DNA from: Methanoculleus thermophilus
GTDB taxonomy: Archaea > Halobacteriota > Methanomicrobia > Methanomicrobiales > Methanoculleaceae
DNA length: 44,247 nucleotides
Direction of reading: 5' to 3'
NCBI RefSeq assembly: GCF_001571405.1
Contig: NZ_BCNX01000014.1
Span: forward strand, 1 to 44,247
Numbering within the stretch: the first letter of the stretch is position 1; every line of letters begins with the position of its first letter. Made by a program: the position numbers and the translations under genes. The notes beneath the pieces are model-generated. The model was not told where the DNA came from. It saw only the letters and a program-made list of their open reading frames with translations, and did not search any database. Below, one piece after another: positions 16,245 through 24,890 of this stretch.

Positions 16245-17648
16245 ATGACACCGGAGAGTATGCGCGAGTTTCTGGAGACCGGCATCATCGATGCCGGCAG
16301 GATGAAGGCAGTCGAGGGGAATGCCGTTGCGCTCGGGCTGCCGCCGCTTCTGATGATGGAGAGCGCCGGGCGGGCGACTGCGGATGCAGTCCTCTCCTAC
16401 AAACCCTCCCGTGTCCTCGTCCTCTGCGGGAGGGGGAACAACGGCGGCGACGGGATGGTTGCGGCCCGCTACCTCCAGCACCTCGATGCAGTCGATGTCG
16501 TCTATCCCGACTGCGGTTCGATGACCGCCTCGACCACCACCCAACTCTCCCTCCTCCGGCACTGCTCCGTCTCCCTCCATCCTATCAGGTGCGCCGCCGA
16601 TATCGATCGGCTCGCCCCGCTCTTTGACTCGGCCGATCTCATCGTCGATGCAATGCTCGGCACCGGGATATCCGGCGCGGTGCGGGAGCCGTTTGCAACC
16701 CTCGTCGCCCGGGCGAACGCGAGCGGCGCGCCCATCATTGCCGTCGACGTCCCTACCCCCGGGATCAGGGCGGCAAGGATCCTCTCGTTCCACCGGTCAA
16801 AAGTTGAGGGTGCGGACGTCGTGGATATCGGCATCCCGCTCGAGGCCGAGGTCTACACCGGTCCCGGCGATCTCACCTTCCTCCCGGCACGCGCGCCCGG
16901 GGCCCACAAGGGTGCCGGCGGCGAGGTCCTCGTCGTCGGAGGCGGCCCCTATCAGGGGGCGCCCTACATCGCCGCAATGGGAGCGCTCCGTGCCGGGGCG
17001 GATATCGTCCGGATCGCCTCGCCTGCGTATATCCCCATGCCGGACCTGATCTACGAGCGCCTGGAGGGGAGCGTGATCACAGCCGATCACCTGGAGACGA
17101 TCCTCCCCCTCGTCGAGCGGGCCGATGTCGTCGTCTGCGGGATGGGGCTTGGCAAAGCGAGCCACGATGTCGTCCTCGCCATCGCGGAGGCGGCGAAGCG
17201 AGCGGTCTTCGATGCCGATGCGCTCGTCCGTCCCCTTCCGACGGCAAAGGAGACGATCTACACCCCGCATGGGGGCGAGTTCGCCCGGATGACGGGTACG
17301 GACCTCCCGTCGGATCTTATTGCGCGTGGCCGATGCGTGAAGGCCGCCGCGACGACGGGGACCATCCTGCTCAAAGGCCCGGTCGATATCATATCCGACG
17401 GGGTACGGGTCAGGTTCAACCGGACAGGGGCCCCCGCGATGACCGCCGGTGGGACGGGCGACCTGCTTGCCGGCATTACCGGGGCGCTCTTCTGTCAACT
17501 TCCCGCGTTCGAGGCGGCTTCGATTGCAGCCTACGTCTGCGGCAGGGCCGGGATGCGGGCCGCAGAGGAGCGGGGGAACGGACTGATCGCGACCGATATG
17601 CTCGAGTACATCCCGGACGAACTCTTCCGGGAGAGATCGCCAGAGTGA
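16245..17648 (+). CDS. nnr: Bifunctional NAD(P)H-hydrate epimerase / ADP-dependent dehydratase
   Basis: Repairs hydrated NAD(P)H. The N-terminal YjeF epimerase domain (about 1-215) has CGRGNNGGDGMVAARYL (about 60-77) and a DAMLGTG block. The C-terminal ribokinase-like dehydratase (about 225-467) has VVGGGPYQGAPYIAAMGALRAGAD, TPHGGEFARM and the ATP/ADP-site TAGGTGDLLAGITGAL. Both halves look intact, and length (467) is standard for the archaeal fusion. It ends about 55 bp before moaC, so the two may be co-transcribed. Confidence 0.94.
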   Translation: MTPESMREFLETGIIDAGRMKAVEGNAVALGLPPLLMMESAGRATADAVLSYKPSRVLVLCGRGNNGGDGMVAARYLQHLDAVDVVYPDCGSMTASTTTQLSLLRHCSVSLHPIRCAADIDRLAPLFDSADLIVDAMLGTGISGAVREPFATLVARANASGAPIIAVDVPTPGIRAARILSFHRSKVEGADVVDIGIPLEAEVYTGPGDLTFLPARAPGAHKGAGGEVLVVGGGPYQGAPYIAAMGALRAGADIVRIASPAYIPMPDLIYERLEGSVITADHLETILPLVERADVVVCGMGLGKASHDVVLAIAEAAKRAVFDADALVRPLPTAKETIYTPHGGEFARMTGTDLPSDLIARGRCVKAAATTGTILLKGPVDIISDGVRVRFNRTGAPAMTAGGTGDLLAGITGALFCQLPAFEAASIAAYVCGRAGMRAAEERGNGLIATDMLEYIPDELFRERSPE

Positions 17649-17704
17649 CCTTTGATGAGACACCCTCTTTTATCCCCGAAAAAACAGAAGATCTCCTGAT
17701 ACCA

Positions 17705-18199
17705 ATGAACGAGTCCGGCAAACAGAGCGAAAAGCCGATATTCACGCATATCGCGAACGATCGCGCGCAGATGGTGGATATCTCGGGAAAGTCCGAGGTT
17801 CCCCGGGAAGCGATCGCGAGCGGAAGGATTTACCTGCGGAGCGAGACACTCCGGGCCATCCGGGAGGGAACCGTGGTCAAGGGCAACGTGCTTGCGACCG
17901 CACGGGTGGCGGCCACCCTCGCGGTGAAGGATACCCCGCGTATCATCCCCATGTGCCACCCCATACCGCTCGCCGGGATCACCATCGACTTTACGGAGGG
18001 CGACGGTTACATCGAGGCGACCGCCCGCGTTAAGTCCTACGGGAGGACGGGCGTCGAGATGGAGGCCCTCACCGGAGTCTCGGTCGCTCTTCTCACCGTC
18101 TGGGATATGGTCAAATCCGCGGAGAAAGACGAGAACGGGCAGTACCCGGTCACCCGGATCGATGCCATCCGCGTTGTTGAGAAGCGCAAAGGGGTCTAG
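17705..18199 (+). CDS. moaC: Cyclic pyranopterin monophosphate synthase MoaC
   Basis: Second enzyme of molybdenum/tungsten cofactor synthesis. Hallmarks are present: the PMCHPIPL active-site block (about residues 80-87), TARVKSYGRTGVEMEALTGV (about 106-125) and LLTVWDMVKSAEKD (about 130-143). The ATG at 17705 gives 164 residues, the usual length; an in-frame extension further upstream runs through the nnr gene and is not protein-like. In methanogens the cofactor serves formylmethanofuran and formate dehydrogenases. Confidence 0.93.
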   Translation: MNESGKQSEKPIFTHIANDRAQMVDISGKSEVPREAIASGRIYLRSETLRAIREGTVVKGNVLATARVAATLAVKDTPRIIPMCHPIPLAGITIDFTEGDGYIEATARVKSYGRTGVEMEALTGVSVALLTVWDMVKSAEKDENGQYPVTRIDAIRVVEKRKGV

Positions 18200-18233
18200 A
18201 TCTCCCTGCGGGTGGGTGCCGGCGAAGAGAATC

Positions 18234-18319
18234 CTTTATCTATGCTCCCGTCAACCTGTTAAAGACCACGGGATACGTCCCGGAAAGGAATGTGGCGGAA
18301 ACGCTGAACCTGAGGTGAT
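18234..18319 (+). promoter_or_regulatory. Promoter and structured leader of the L15e gene
   Basis: A TATA box CTTTATCTATG (18234-18244) predicts a start near 18265. The leader then has two hairpins: CGGGA-TACG-TCCCG (18269-18282) and GGCG-GAAA-CGCT (18294-18305, a GNRA tetraloop). A strong TGAGGTGAT ribosome site (18311-18319) lies 6 bases before the ATG. Confidence 0.5.
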
Positions 18320-18325
18320 AAAAGA

Positions 18326-18916
18326 ATGGCAAAGTCAATGTATGCCTACGTTCGGGATGCTTGGAAGCAGCCTGATAGGTCCGAAGTGAAAGGCCTCCTC
18401 TGGGAGCGCCTCCAGAGATGGCGGCGCGAGGGGAGCGTCGTGCGCGTGGAGCACCCGACCCGGATCGACCGGGCCCGGTCGCTCGGCTACAAGGCTAAGC
18501 AGGGTGTCATCGTCGTGCGGGTCAAGGTCCGCCGTGGCGGCCGGAGGAAGTCGCGGTACGTCCGCGGTCGCAGGACTGCACGCATGGGTATGCGCCGGAT
18601 GACCCCGGCAAAGAGCCTGCAGCGCATGGCCGAGGAGCGTGCATCCCGCAAGTTCCCGAACATGGAAGTCCTGAACTCCTACTGGGTTGGGCAAGACGGA
18701 CGGGCAAAGTGGTTTGAAGTGATCCTGGTCGACGGTCACCACCCGTCAATCAAGAGCGACCGCAACCTCGCATGGATAGCCGACCCCGTTCACCGCGGAC
18801 GGGCGGAGCGCGGCAAGACCTCTGCCGGCATGAAGGGGCGCGGAATGCGGAAGCGTGGTCGTGGAACCGAGAAGACCCGTCCAAGCATCCGTTCCCACGC
18901 GAACCGCGGGAAATAA
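18326..18916 (+). CDS. rpl15e: 50S ribosomal protein L15e
   Basis: Archaeal/eukaryotic large-subunit protein, 196 residues, strongly basic. The N-terminal [13 protein letters not shown] region, the [23 protein letters not shown] block (about 75-97), and the C-terminal [24 protein letters not shown] are all family-typical. A good ribosome site fixes the start. It heads the ribosome/RNase P/proteasome gene cluster that runs to 23161, and is separated from the next gene by 31 bp. Confidence 0.96.
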   Translation: MAKSMYAYVRDAWKQPDRSEVKGLLWERLQRWRREGSVVRVEHPTRIDRARSLGYKAKQGVIVVRVKVRRGGRRKSRYVRGRRTARMGMRRMTPAKSLQRMAEERASRKFPNMEVLNSYWVGQDGRAKWFEVILVDGHHPSIKSDRNLAWIADPVHRGRAERGKTSAGMKGRGMRKRGRGTEKTRPSIRSHANRGK

Positions 18917-18947
18917 ATAACCCTTTTTTCTATACGGCCCGCGCACA

Positions 18948-19592
18948 ATGAAGATCACAGACGCCAGTGTATGTCCCTATCCTGCCGGCGACTCGACCAT
19001 CGGCCGCATGGCGCTCGAAGCGGCGGAGCTCGGGTTCGATAGCATCGTTGCCGTCGGGAATGTCAGAGACCGATTCAACGGACTGGAGGTTCTCCGGGGG
19101 GCCGTGATCAATGCCGCCTCTCAAAAAGAGGTTCTCAAGCAGGTCCGTGAGCCCGCTGTCCGGCAGGCAGACGTGGTCTTCGTCAACGCAGGGGAGATCG
19201 CCTTTAACCGGGCCATAGTCTCGGTCAAGGAAGTGAACGTCATCAGAAACATCCACACTACCCGGAAGAACGCCTTCGACCATGTTGCCGCACGGACGGC
19301 AGCAGAGCGGGGTGTTGCGGTGAATATCTCGATTGCTCCCATCATCCAGCTTCGCGGGGCAAAGCGCCAGATGGCGCTGCAGCGGTATGCAGACGTTCTC
19401 CTGCTGCAGCGCCGCTATGGCTTTCCGCTGACGATATCATCCGATGCACACTCGATCCTTGAGCAGCGGTCGGTCCGGGAGATCCGGGGTCTCTGTGCCC
19501 TTTTCGGAATGACCGGGTCGGAAGTGAGCGAGGCCCTCTCCTCCGTCGGCCGGATCATTGAACCGAAAGCGCCCGTGCGGGTGGTTGAATGA
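18948..19592 (+). CDS. rnp3: RNase P protein component 3 (p30/Rpp30)
   Basis: A PHP-like TIM-barrel subunit of archaeal RNase P, which assists the catalytic RNA in removing 5' leaders from pre-tRNA. The end of the barrel carries the family blocks FNRAIVSVKEVNVIRNIHTTRKNAFDHV (about residues 86-113 in parts) and TISSDAHSILEQRSVREI (about 163-180). Length (214) is normal. It overlaps the Pop5 gene start by 4 bp, linking production of the two RNase P partners. Confidence 0.92.
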   Translation: MKITDASVCPYPAGDSTIGRMALEAAELGFDSIVAVGNVRDRFNGLEVLRGAVINAASQKEVLKQVREPAVRQADVVFVNAGEIAFNRAIVSVKEVNVIRNIHTTRKNAFDHVAARTAAERGVAVNISIAPIIQLRGAKRQMALQRYADVLLLQRRYGFPLTISSDAHSILEQRSVREIRGLCALFGMTGSEVSEALSSVGRIIEPKAPVRVVE

Positions 19593-20071
19593 AACCGAGA
19601 CCGCCGGCGATGCGGACGAAGTGGCGTTATATCCTTGCACGGATCGTTCCGTCTCGGGTGGCAGCGGACTCAAAGCAGGTCTACCTCTCGGTCATCGAGG
19701 CGGCGACAACCCTTCTTGGGGACGTAACTGTCGGTCTTGCACAACCGGCGGTGGTCTTCTGTGATGGGGGATACGTTATGATCCGATGCCGGCGGGGAAC
19801 CGAGAGCGATATCGCTACGGCCCTTACAACGGTCACCATGATCGCCGATGAGAGAGTAGCACTCCGCACGGTCGCCACATCCGGGACCATTCGTGCATTG
19901 CGGCGCCGGATAAAACCTATCCAACTCCTCTCGGAGCCCGGGGAAGCAAAGGTCGGGGAAACGTATTTCATGGTATACCGCTACCCCCGTCAAAAGGTTG
20001 ATTTGGTCGAAAAGGGTATTAAACATCAGAAGTCATTGTTTTTCACCGAAGCCGATTTGGAGGAACGATAA
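19589..20071 (+). CDS. rnp2: RNase P protein component 2 (Pop5)
   Basis: Pop5/Rpp14-family subunit of RNase P; it pairs with p30 to form a heterotetramer on the RNA. Seen: KPRPPAMRTKWRYILARI opening (family RYL/I-like start), VIRCRRGTESDIATALTTV-type central strand-helix, and GTIRALRRR (about 100-108). Length (160) is slightly above the family core because of a C-terminal extension (about 130-160). Its TAA shares a base with the psmA ATG. Confidence 0.9.
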   Translation: MKPRPPAMRTKWRYILARIVPSRVAADSKQVYLSVIEAATTLLGDVTVGLAQPAVVFCDGGYVMIRCRRGTESDIATALTTVTMIADERVALRTVATSGTIRALRRRIKPIQLLSEPGEAKVGETYFMVYRYPRQKVDLVEKGIKHQKSLFFTEADLEER

Positions 20072-20793
20072 TGCAACCACAATATCAGATGGGATACGAC
20101 CGGGCGATCACGGTCTTCAGCCCGGACGGAAGGCTCTATCAGGTTGAGTATGCAAGAGAAGCGGTGAAACGGGGCACAACGGCCGTCGGGATCAAGTGCA
20201 GCGAAGGTGTTGTGCTGATCGTCGACAAGAGGGTTACGTCCCGTCTCCTCGAGCCGGTATCCATCGAGAAGATCTTCAAGATCGATGCGCATATCGGCGT
20301 GGCATCCTCCGGCCTCGTCGGTGATGCGCGTTCTCTTGTGGACAGAGCGCGGGTTGAGGCCCAGATCAACCGGGTCTCCTATAACGAGCCGATTGACGTT
20401 GAGATTCTTGCAAAGAAACTCTGCGACCACATGCAGACCTACACCCAGTTTGGCGGTGCACGCCCCTACGGGACTGCTCTCCTGATTGCAGGGATCAGCG
20501 ACGGAGAGGCACGGCTGTTTGAGACCGACCCGAGCGGCACGCTCCTCGAGTACAAGGCGACCGGGATAGGTACGGGCCGCCCGGCGGTCATGAAGGTCTT
20601 TGAGGACGAGTACCAGGAAGATGCGGACTTTGCTGGCGCTATAAAACTTGGTATCAAGGCCCTGCATGCCGCGACAGAAGGCAAACTGGATGTGAGTGCC
20701 ATCGAGATCGGTGTCGTTTCCATCGCGACCCGGATGTTCCGGAGGATGGAGAAGGAAGAGGTAAAGAGATACGTCGACCAGTTTGAAGAGTGA
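20071..20793 (+). CDS. psmA: Proteasome subunit alpha
   Basis: Forms the outer heptameric rings of the 20S proteasome. The alpha signature [19 protein letters not shown] (about residues 8-26) and the following [14 protein letters not shown] are exact. There is no propeptide or N-terminal catalytic Thr, as expected for alpha. Length (240) is standard. The beta subunit gene is not in this window. It overlaps the SBDS gene by 4 bp, the usual order in euryarchaea. Confidence 0.96.
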   Translation: MQPQYQMGYDRAITVFSPDGRLYQVEYAREAVKRGTTAVGIKCSEGVVLIVDKRVTSRLLEPVSIEKIFKIDAHIGVASSGLVGDARSLVDRARVEAQINRVSYNEPIDVEILAKKLCDHMQTYTQFGGARPYGTALLIAGISDGEARLFETDPSGTLLEYKATGIGTGRPAVMKVFEDEYQEDADFAGAIKLGIKALHAATEGKLDVSAIEIGVVSIATRMFRRMEKEEVKRYVDQFEE

Positions 20794-21509
20794 GTGCACC
20801 TTCTATGATACCCCTGGACCAGGCAGTTGTAGCGCGGCTTGAGAGCTACGGTGAGCGATTCGAGGTGCTTGTCGACCCTGACCAGGCCATGCGTATCCGG
20901 CAGGGAGAGAATGTTGATCTGGAGGATGTAATAGCAGCGGACTCCATCTTCTCAAACGCCGCCCATGCTGAACGCGCTTCTGATGAGGCTCTCCAGAAGG
21001 TCTTCAAGACGACCGAGTTTGAGCAGATTGCGCTCCGGATCATTCAGAAAGGCGAGATTCATCTCACCGCCGAGCAGCGCCGTCAACTCATTGCAGATAA
21101 ACGCAACAGGATCATTACGTTCATATCGCGGAACGCCGTCAACCCGCAGACCGGCTACCCCCACCCCCCGCAGCGGATTGAACTTGCCATGGAGGAGGCG
21201 AGGGTGAACATCGACCCCTTCAAAGGGGTTGAAGAGCAGGTCAAGGAAGTGGTCAAGGCACTCCGCCCCATTCTCCCCATCCGATTTGAGGAACTCCGCA
21301 TCGCAGTAAAGATCCCGGCGGATTATGCAGCGAGAGCCTATGGTGAACTCCAGAGTGCAGCGACCATCGAGCAGAACGAGTGGCAGAAGGATGGTTCCTG
21401 GATTGCTGTCGCGAGGATTCCGGCAGGCATTCAGGGGGAGTTCTACGACCTTATAAACAAGATCTCAAAGGGCTGCGCGGAGAGCCGGATTCTCGAGCGC
21501 ATCTCGTGA
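20790..21509 (+). CDS. Ribosome maturation factor SBDS (Sdo1)
   Basis: SBDS-family protein that helps release eIF6/aIF6 from the large ribosomal subunit. The N-terminal FYSH domain (about 5-90) contains [15 protein letters not shown]. The central block [26 protein letters not shown] (in parts, about 110-135) is diagnostic, and a ferredoxin-like C-terminal domain ends after residue 235. Length (239) is typical. The GTG start at 20790 overlaps psmA; a later ATG at 20805 is possible. In many archaea exosome genes follow here, but not in this genome. Confidence 0.94.
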   Translation: MSAPSMIPLDQAVVARLESYGERFEVLVDPDQAMRIRQGENVDLEDVIAADSIFSNAAHAERASDEALQKVFKTTEFEQIALRIIQKGEIHLTAEQRRQLIADKRNRIITFISRNAVNPQTGYPHPPQRIELAMEEARVNIDPFKGVEEQVKEVVKALRPILPIRFEELRIAVKIPADYAARAYGELQSAATIEQNEWQKDGSWIAVARIPAGIQGEFYDLINKISKGCAESRILERIS

Positions 21510-21565
21510 GTAACTATATTAATTGACAGCGCAAAAAATTAGAGGACATACAAGAGGTACGCTAA

Positions 21566-21856
21566 ATGGCAAACCGCAAACAGAGTGCCAAGGGCAGGGT
21601 AGTCGGAAGTTCCGGGCGTTTTGGCCCGCGGTATGGCCGGTTTATCCGGAAGAGAGTGACCCAGATCGAGCAGATCTCAAATGCGCGCCACGTCTGTCCC
21701 CGCTGTGACCGGGAAACGGTCCAGCGTGAGGGAACAGGGATCTGGCTGTGCCGCAAGTGCGGGTTTAAGTTTGCCGGCGGCAGTTACGCTCCCGAGACTC
21801 CCGCGATGCGTGTTGCCGCGCGGAGCATTGAGCGTTCGCTGCAGAAGGAGGGCTAA
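21566..21856 (+). CDS. rpl37ae: 50S ribosomal protein L37Ae
   Basis: A 96-residue zinc-ribbon ribosomal protein. The basic N-terminus contains GRFGPRYGRFIRKRV (about 17-31), and the zinc site is CPRC...CRKC (about residues 39-42 and 57-60). An internal TATA-like CTATATTAATTG (about 21514-21525) suggests that it also has its own promoter. GAGGT lies about 7 bases before the ATG. It is followed after 6 bp by rpoP. Confidence 0.95.
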   Translation: MANRKQSAKGRVVGSSGRFGPRYGRFIRKRVTQIEQISNARHVCPRCDRETVQREGTGIWLCRKCGFKFAGGSYAPETPAMRVAARSIERSLQKEG

Positions 21857-21862
21857 TCAGTC

Positions 21863-21994
21863 GTGGCTGCCTATAAGTGCGCTCGATGCAAACAGAAAGT
21901 AGAGATCGATATCAATATTCGCTGTCCCTACTGTGGATACCGTATCCTTTTCAAAGAGCGCGGCGCAGCAATAAAAGATCTGAAGGCTCGATGA
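21863..21994 (+). CDS. rpoP: DNA-directed RNA polymerase subunit P (Rpo12)
   Basis: A 43-residue zinc-ribbon subunit of archaeal RNA polymerase, orthologous to eukaryotic Rpb12. The sequence begins (GTG) [16 protein letters not shown] and continues with [13 protein letters not shown], giving the C-x2-C...C-x2-C zinc site and the conserved YRIL-K/R segment. Its TGA is nested in the ATGA of the Brix gene start, so the two are translationally coupled. Placement after L37Ae is conserved in archaea. Confidence 0.94.
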   Translation: MAAYKCARCKQKVEIDINIRCPYCGYRILFKERGAAIKDLKAR

Positions 21995-22395
21995 CGATCG
22001 TCACGACGTCACGCAAGCCCCTCCCTGAGGTGCGCACCCTCTCCAGGGATCTGGCGTTCGCGATCGGTGGGGAGTATGTCACCCGTGGCAAGGCGGGTAT
22101 GGGTGACCTCTTCTCCCTTGACGATCGGGTTTTGATCGTCTCTCGATCGGGCCCCCTTTTTATCATCCAGATCTTCTCGAACGAAGAATTGGTCGGAGAG
22201 ATTGCCATCCGGTCATTCACCGTCACGGAGCGGCCGGGTGCGATTGCCCGCGGGCTCTTTGTCTCGAACCGATCCGTGTTCGAGACCCTCAAGGACCACG
22301 TCAACGTTGTATTCGCTGCCGAGGTCCTTCCCGGAAACAGGATTGTCTTTGATGGTACGCAGCGGAAGCGCTACACGCTGGAGGTGGCCTCGTGA
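21991..22395 (+). CDS. Brix-domain rRNA-processing protein (Imp4-like)
   Basis: A 134-residue single Brix domain, related to Imp4/Rpf proteins involved in ribosome assembly. Seen: [19 protein letters not shown] (about 4-22), [15 protein letters not shown] (about 37-51) and the closing [18 protein letters not shown]. The start at 21991 overlaps the rpoP stop by 4 bp; an in-frame extension upstream runs through rpoP and is not used. Archaeal Brix proteins are short like this one. Confidence 0.88.
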   Translation: MTIVTTSRKPLPEVRTLSRDLAFAIGGEYVTRGKAGMGDLFSLDDRVLIVSRSGPLFIIQIFSNEELVGEIAIRSFTVTERPGAIARGLFVSNRSVFETLKDHVNVVFAAEVLPGNRIVFDGTQRKRYTLEVAS

Positions 22396-22640
22396 ACCAT
22401 CATACGGCCGTTTTTGCGTTCACGACCGAGGATGCCCGTGCCCTCTACCTCTCCGTCTGTCAGGAGATGGGCGACGTGGGAGACCGCTCGTCCGTCCACG
22501 TACGGCTTGAGGGCACCGATAGACTCATCCTTGAGGTGACTGCAAGCGATATACCTGCCCTCCGGGCGGCCCTGAATACCTGGCTTCGGCTGATCACTAT
22601 AGCGATCGAGATGAGGGAGATCGTCGCCCCTCAAGAGTGA
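22392..22640 (+). CDS. pcc1: KEOPS complex subunit Pcc1
   Basis: Small (82 residues) dimerising subunit of KEOPS, which makes the t6A modification of tRNA. The fold is seen in FAFTTEDARALYLSVCQEMGD, then a strand with RLEGTDRLILEVTASDIPALRAALNTWLRLI (in parts). The GTG start overlaps the Brix stop by 4 bp (GTGA). The 155 bp after it hold no gene and lead to the prefoldin gene. Confidence 0.88.
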   Translation: MNHHTAVFAFTTEDARALYLSVCQEMGDVGDRSSVHVRLEGTDRLILEVTASDIPALRAALNTWLRLITIAIEMREIVAPQE

Positions 22641-22795
22641 TGACGGTGCCAGAAAACTCCCTTCCCTGAACCCTCACATTTTATGGGCTTCACGCCCCTA
22701 TGATGTAGAGAAAGGGCATCGGGCCGGGGAGGCCTTCCGCCCGCATCCGAAATATTGTTACAGATCGTTATCCCATTCTGGGAGGGTTGATGAAT

Positions 22796-23161
22796 ATGGA
22801 AAATATCCCACCTAAGGTACAGAACCAGCTGGCAATGCTCCAGCAGATGCAGCAGCAGCTGCAGGCTGTGATCTCACAGAAAGCACAGTATGAACTGACG
22901 ATCCGCGAAGCCCGGCGGGCGGTCGAGGATCTTGCCGATGTTCCCGAGGATGCGGCAGTATTTATGAACGTCGGCAGCGTCATGATGCAGAAGAGCCGGG
23001 AGCAGGTGCTCTCCTCCTTGAATGAACGCATCGAGACGCTCGAACTTCGGGTTAAGTCGCTTGAAAAACAGGAGAAGGCTCTTCAGGGCAGGTTTGAGCA
23101 GTTATCCTCACAGATCAGGGGAGCACTCGAAGGGAAGCAGCAGCCTTCCGGTCCTGCCTGA
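22796..23161 (+). CDS. pfdB: Prefoldin subunit beta
   Basis: A 121-residue coiled-coil chaperone subunit that delivers unfolded proteins to the thermosome. Two long heptad helices (about 5-45 with a Gln-rich LQQMQQQLQ stretch, and about 70-115) flank a short beta hairpin (AAVFMNVGSVMM). The ATG at 22796 gives the usual MENIPPKVQ start and lies 9 bases after GGGAGGG; an ATG at 22790 is the alternative. It closes the superoperon and is convergent with the isopropylmalate synthase gene. Confidence 0.94.
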   Translation: MENIPPKVQNQLAMLQQMQQQLQAVISQKAQYELTIREARRAVEDLADVPEDAAVFMNVGSVMMQKSREQVLSSLNERIETLELRVKSLEKQEKALQGRFEQLSSQIRGALEGKQQPSGPA

Positions 23162-23196
23162 ACCTGGAACTTTTGGTAAAATAGGGGAGCGGGTGC

Positions 23197-24771
23197 TCAC
23201 TCCTCCCGCTCACGGTCGTTCTTCCGCGTCCGGCAAACGAGGTTGATCGCGTTGATCATCGCCTCGACCGATGCCAGAATGATGTCGTCGCTTGATGCGC
23301 TGGCATCAAAGACCCGACCCAGTTCATCCTCAACGGTGATGGTGACGTGGCCGAGTGCATCGGTGCCGCCGGAGATTGCCTCGATGTTGAACTCTTTTAG
23401 ATGAACCGGGACAGGAATGATCCCGAGGATCGCCCGCACGGCCGCATCCACCGGCCCGTTGCCGACGCTTGAGAAGACGTGCTCCACCCCATTGACCGTC
23501 GCCTTGACGCTCGCTGTCGGGATGACGTGGTTCCCGGTCATGATAGCGACATCCTGGAGTTCCAGAGTCTTCTCGTTCGGCGCAAGGTGCATGACACTCT
23601 CCGCGATCTCGTAGAGGTCGGCATCCGTCACGCGCTTGCCTTTACCGGCAATCCCCTTCATCCGCAACACAATCTCATCGAGCTGTGCGTCCGTGGGCTC
23701 TATGTGCACCTCGGCGAGCATCTGCTTGACTGCGTGCCTCCCGGCGTGTTTGCCGAGTTTCAGCCTGCGCCGGTGACCGACCATCTCGGGGGTCATGATC
23801 CCGGGCTCGAACGTATCTGACCGGGCGATCACACCGTGGGAGTGGATCCCGCTCTCGTGGGCAAAGGCGTTCTCGCCGACGATCGGCTGCGTGGCGGGAA
23901 TACTCATCCCCGCGTAGCGTGCAACAAGCCTTGAGGTCTCTACAAGGCTTGTTGTCCGGATCCCGGTATCGATCCCATAGATTGATGAGAGGACCATCAC
24001 CGTCTGCGCGAGATCCGCGTTCCCGGCCCGCTCCCCGATGCCGTTCACCGTCACCTGGACCTGGGATGCGCCCGCCTCGACCGCCGCGACGGTGTTTGCC
24101 ACCGCAAGCCCGAAGTCGTTGTGACAGTGGACGTCGATGGGGCAGTCCACCTCCTCTCTGATCCTGGTGATGAGGCGCTTCATGGCCGCCGGCGTGATCA
24201 CGCCGACCGTATCGGGGACGTTGATGACCGTTGCCCCCGCATCCACCGCGACACGGAAGACCTCTATCAGGTAGTCCCAGTCTGTCCTCGTCGCGTCCAT
24301 CGCCGAGAACATGCATTGGTCGAGATGGTCACGGACGTATGAGACGATCTCGCCGGTTGCATCGAGGACCTCCTCACGGGTCTTTTTGATGGTGTACTCG
24401 CGCTGGACGTCGGATGTCGGAATGAAGACATGGACCATATCGACGTCGCAGTCGATGCACGCATCCACATCGGCCCGGAGCGATCGCGCTAGACCGCAGA
24501 TCTGTGACGTGAGCCCGAGTGCCTTGATGGATTTGACGATCTCGCGCTCGGCATCAGACGATGCGGGAAAGCCCGCTTCGATGGCGTGCACTCCGATCTT
24601 CGAGAGTTGCTCTGCAATACCGAGCTTCTCTTCGCGCGTGAATGAGATGCCCGGCGTTTGTTCACCGTCGCGCAGTGTGGTGTCGAAAACAGTGACGTTC
24701 TTTTTCGCACGGCTATCGGTGAAGAAGACAGTACGCTTCAGCGTACCTGGTTGCTTCAGCGTTTGTGGAGT
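23197..24771 (-). CDS. leuA: 2-isopropylmalate synthase family protein (LeuA/CimA); start unresolved
   Basis: Condenses acetyl-CoA with a 2-oxoacid. The catalytic [13 protein letters not shown] block, the [13 protein letters not shown] metal site, the [12 protein letters not shown] block, [10 protein letters not shown], and a C-terminal regulatory domain (from about 390) are all present. The first standard start codon in frame is a GTG at 24591, which would omit the essential TLRDGEQ motif, so it cannot be the true start. The frame is open up to 24771, where it meets a TGA overlapping an out-of-frame ATG (24773-24775). A TATA box 27 bp before that ATG suggests a leaderless mRNA beginning there. 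Removing one A after ATG would give one intact protein of about 525 residues. Citramalate synthase is the main alternative. Confidence 0.88.
   Translation of the reverse strand, partial: TPQTLKQPGTLKRTVFFTDSRAKKNVTVFDTTLRDGEQTPGISFTREEKLGIAEQLSKIGVHAIEAGFPASSDAEREIVKSIKALGLTSQICGLARSLRADVDACIDCDVDMVHVFIPTSDVQREYTIKKTREEVLDATGEIVSYVRDHLDQCMFSAMDATRTDWDYLIEVFRVAVDAGATVINVPDTVGVITPAAMKRLITRIREEVDCPIDVHCHNDFGLAVANTVAAVEAGASQVQVTVNGIGERAGNADLAQTVMVLSSIYGIDTGIRTTSLVETSRLVARYAGMSIPATQPIVGENAFAHESGIHSHGVIARSDTFEPGIMTPEMVGHRRRLKLGKHAGRHAVKQMLAEVHIEPTDAQLDEIVLRMKGIAGKGKRVTDADLYEIAESVMHLAPNEKTLELQDVAIMTGNHVIPTASVKATVNGVEHVFSSVGNGPVDAAVRAILGIIPVPVHLKEFNIEAISGGTDALGHVTITVEDELGRVFDASASSDDIILASVEAMINAINLVCRTRKNDREREE
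24736..24751. repeat. Short palindrome at the 5' end of the isopropylmalate synthase gene
   Basis: On the minus strand GTACGCT-GA-AGCGTAC forms a 7-bp inverted repeat within the first 40 bases of the presumed mRNA. The ACGCTGAAGC half is also repeated about 15 bases upstream. It may be an operator or leader hairpin; nothing proves function. Confidence 0.35.
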
Positions 24772-24797
24772 TCATGATTATATCAGTTATTAGAACT

Positions 24798-24807
24798 AAT
24801 ATATGAA
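24798..24807 (-). promoter_or_regulatory. TATA box for the isopropylmalate synthase gene
   Basis: TCATATATTA on the minus strand is centred about 27 bp before the ATG at 24775, the spacing expected if transcription begins at the ATG itself. Confidence 0.6.
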
Positions 24808-24848
24808 TAATGCTCCTGGTTGTGCAGGACCGGCTGGCAAGTGGGCGA

Positions 24849-24860
24849 AAAATATAATAA
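24849..24860 (+). promoter_or_regulatory. TATA box for the tRNA-Tyr / tRNA-Asp unit
   Basis: AAAATATAATAA is centred about 36 bp before the first base of tRNA-Tyr, predicting a transcript start near 24880. The two tRNAs are 13 bp apart and probably share this promoter. Confidence 0.55.
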
Positions 24861-24890
24861 CTCATCACGACAACATTGTTAGAGCAGGGA

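Noticed and set aside
18294-18320. C/D box small RNA in the L15e leader
   Set aside because: CTGA-like boxes are present but no properly spaced RTGATGA C box precedes them; the region reads better as a leader with a ribosome site.
22641-22795. A DUF3194-type gene between pcc1 and prefoldin beta, as in some archaea
   Set aside because: The 155-bp gap has no frame of sufficient length and no matching residues.
24713-24775. Leader peptide of 20 codons before the isopropylmalate synthase gene, as in attenuation
   Set aside because: It has only two Leu codons, no start codon follows in the synthase frame for re-initiation, and no terminator-like hairpin with T tract lies between. The one-base phase problem explains the data more simply.
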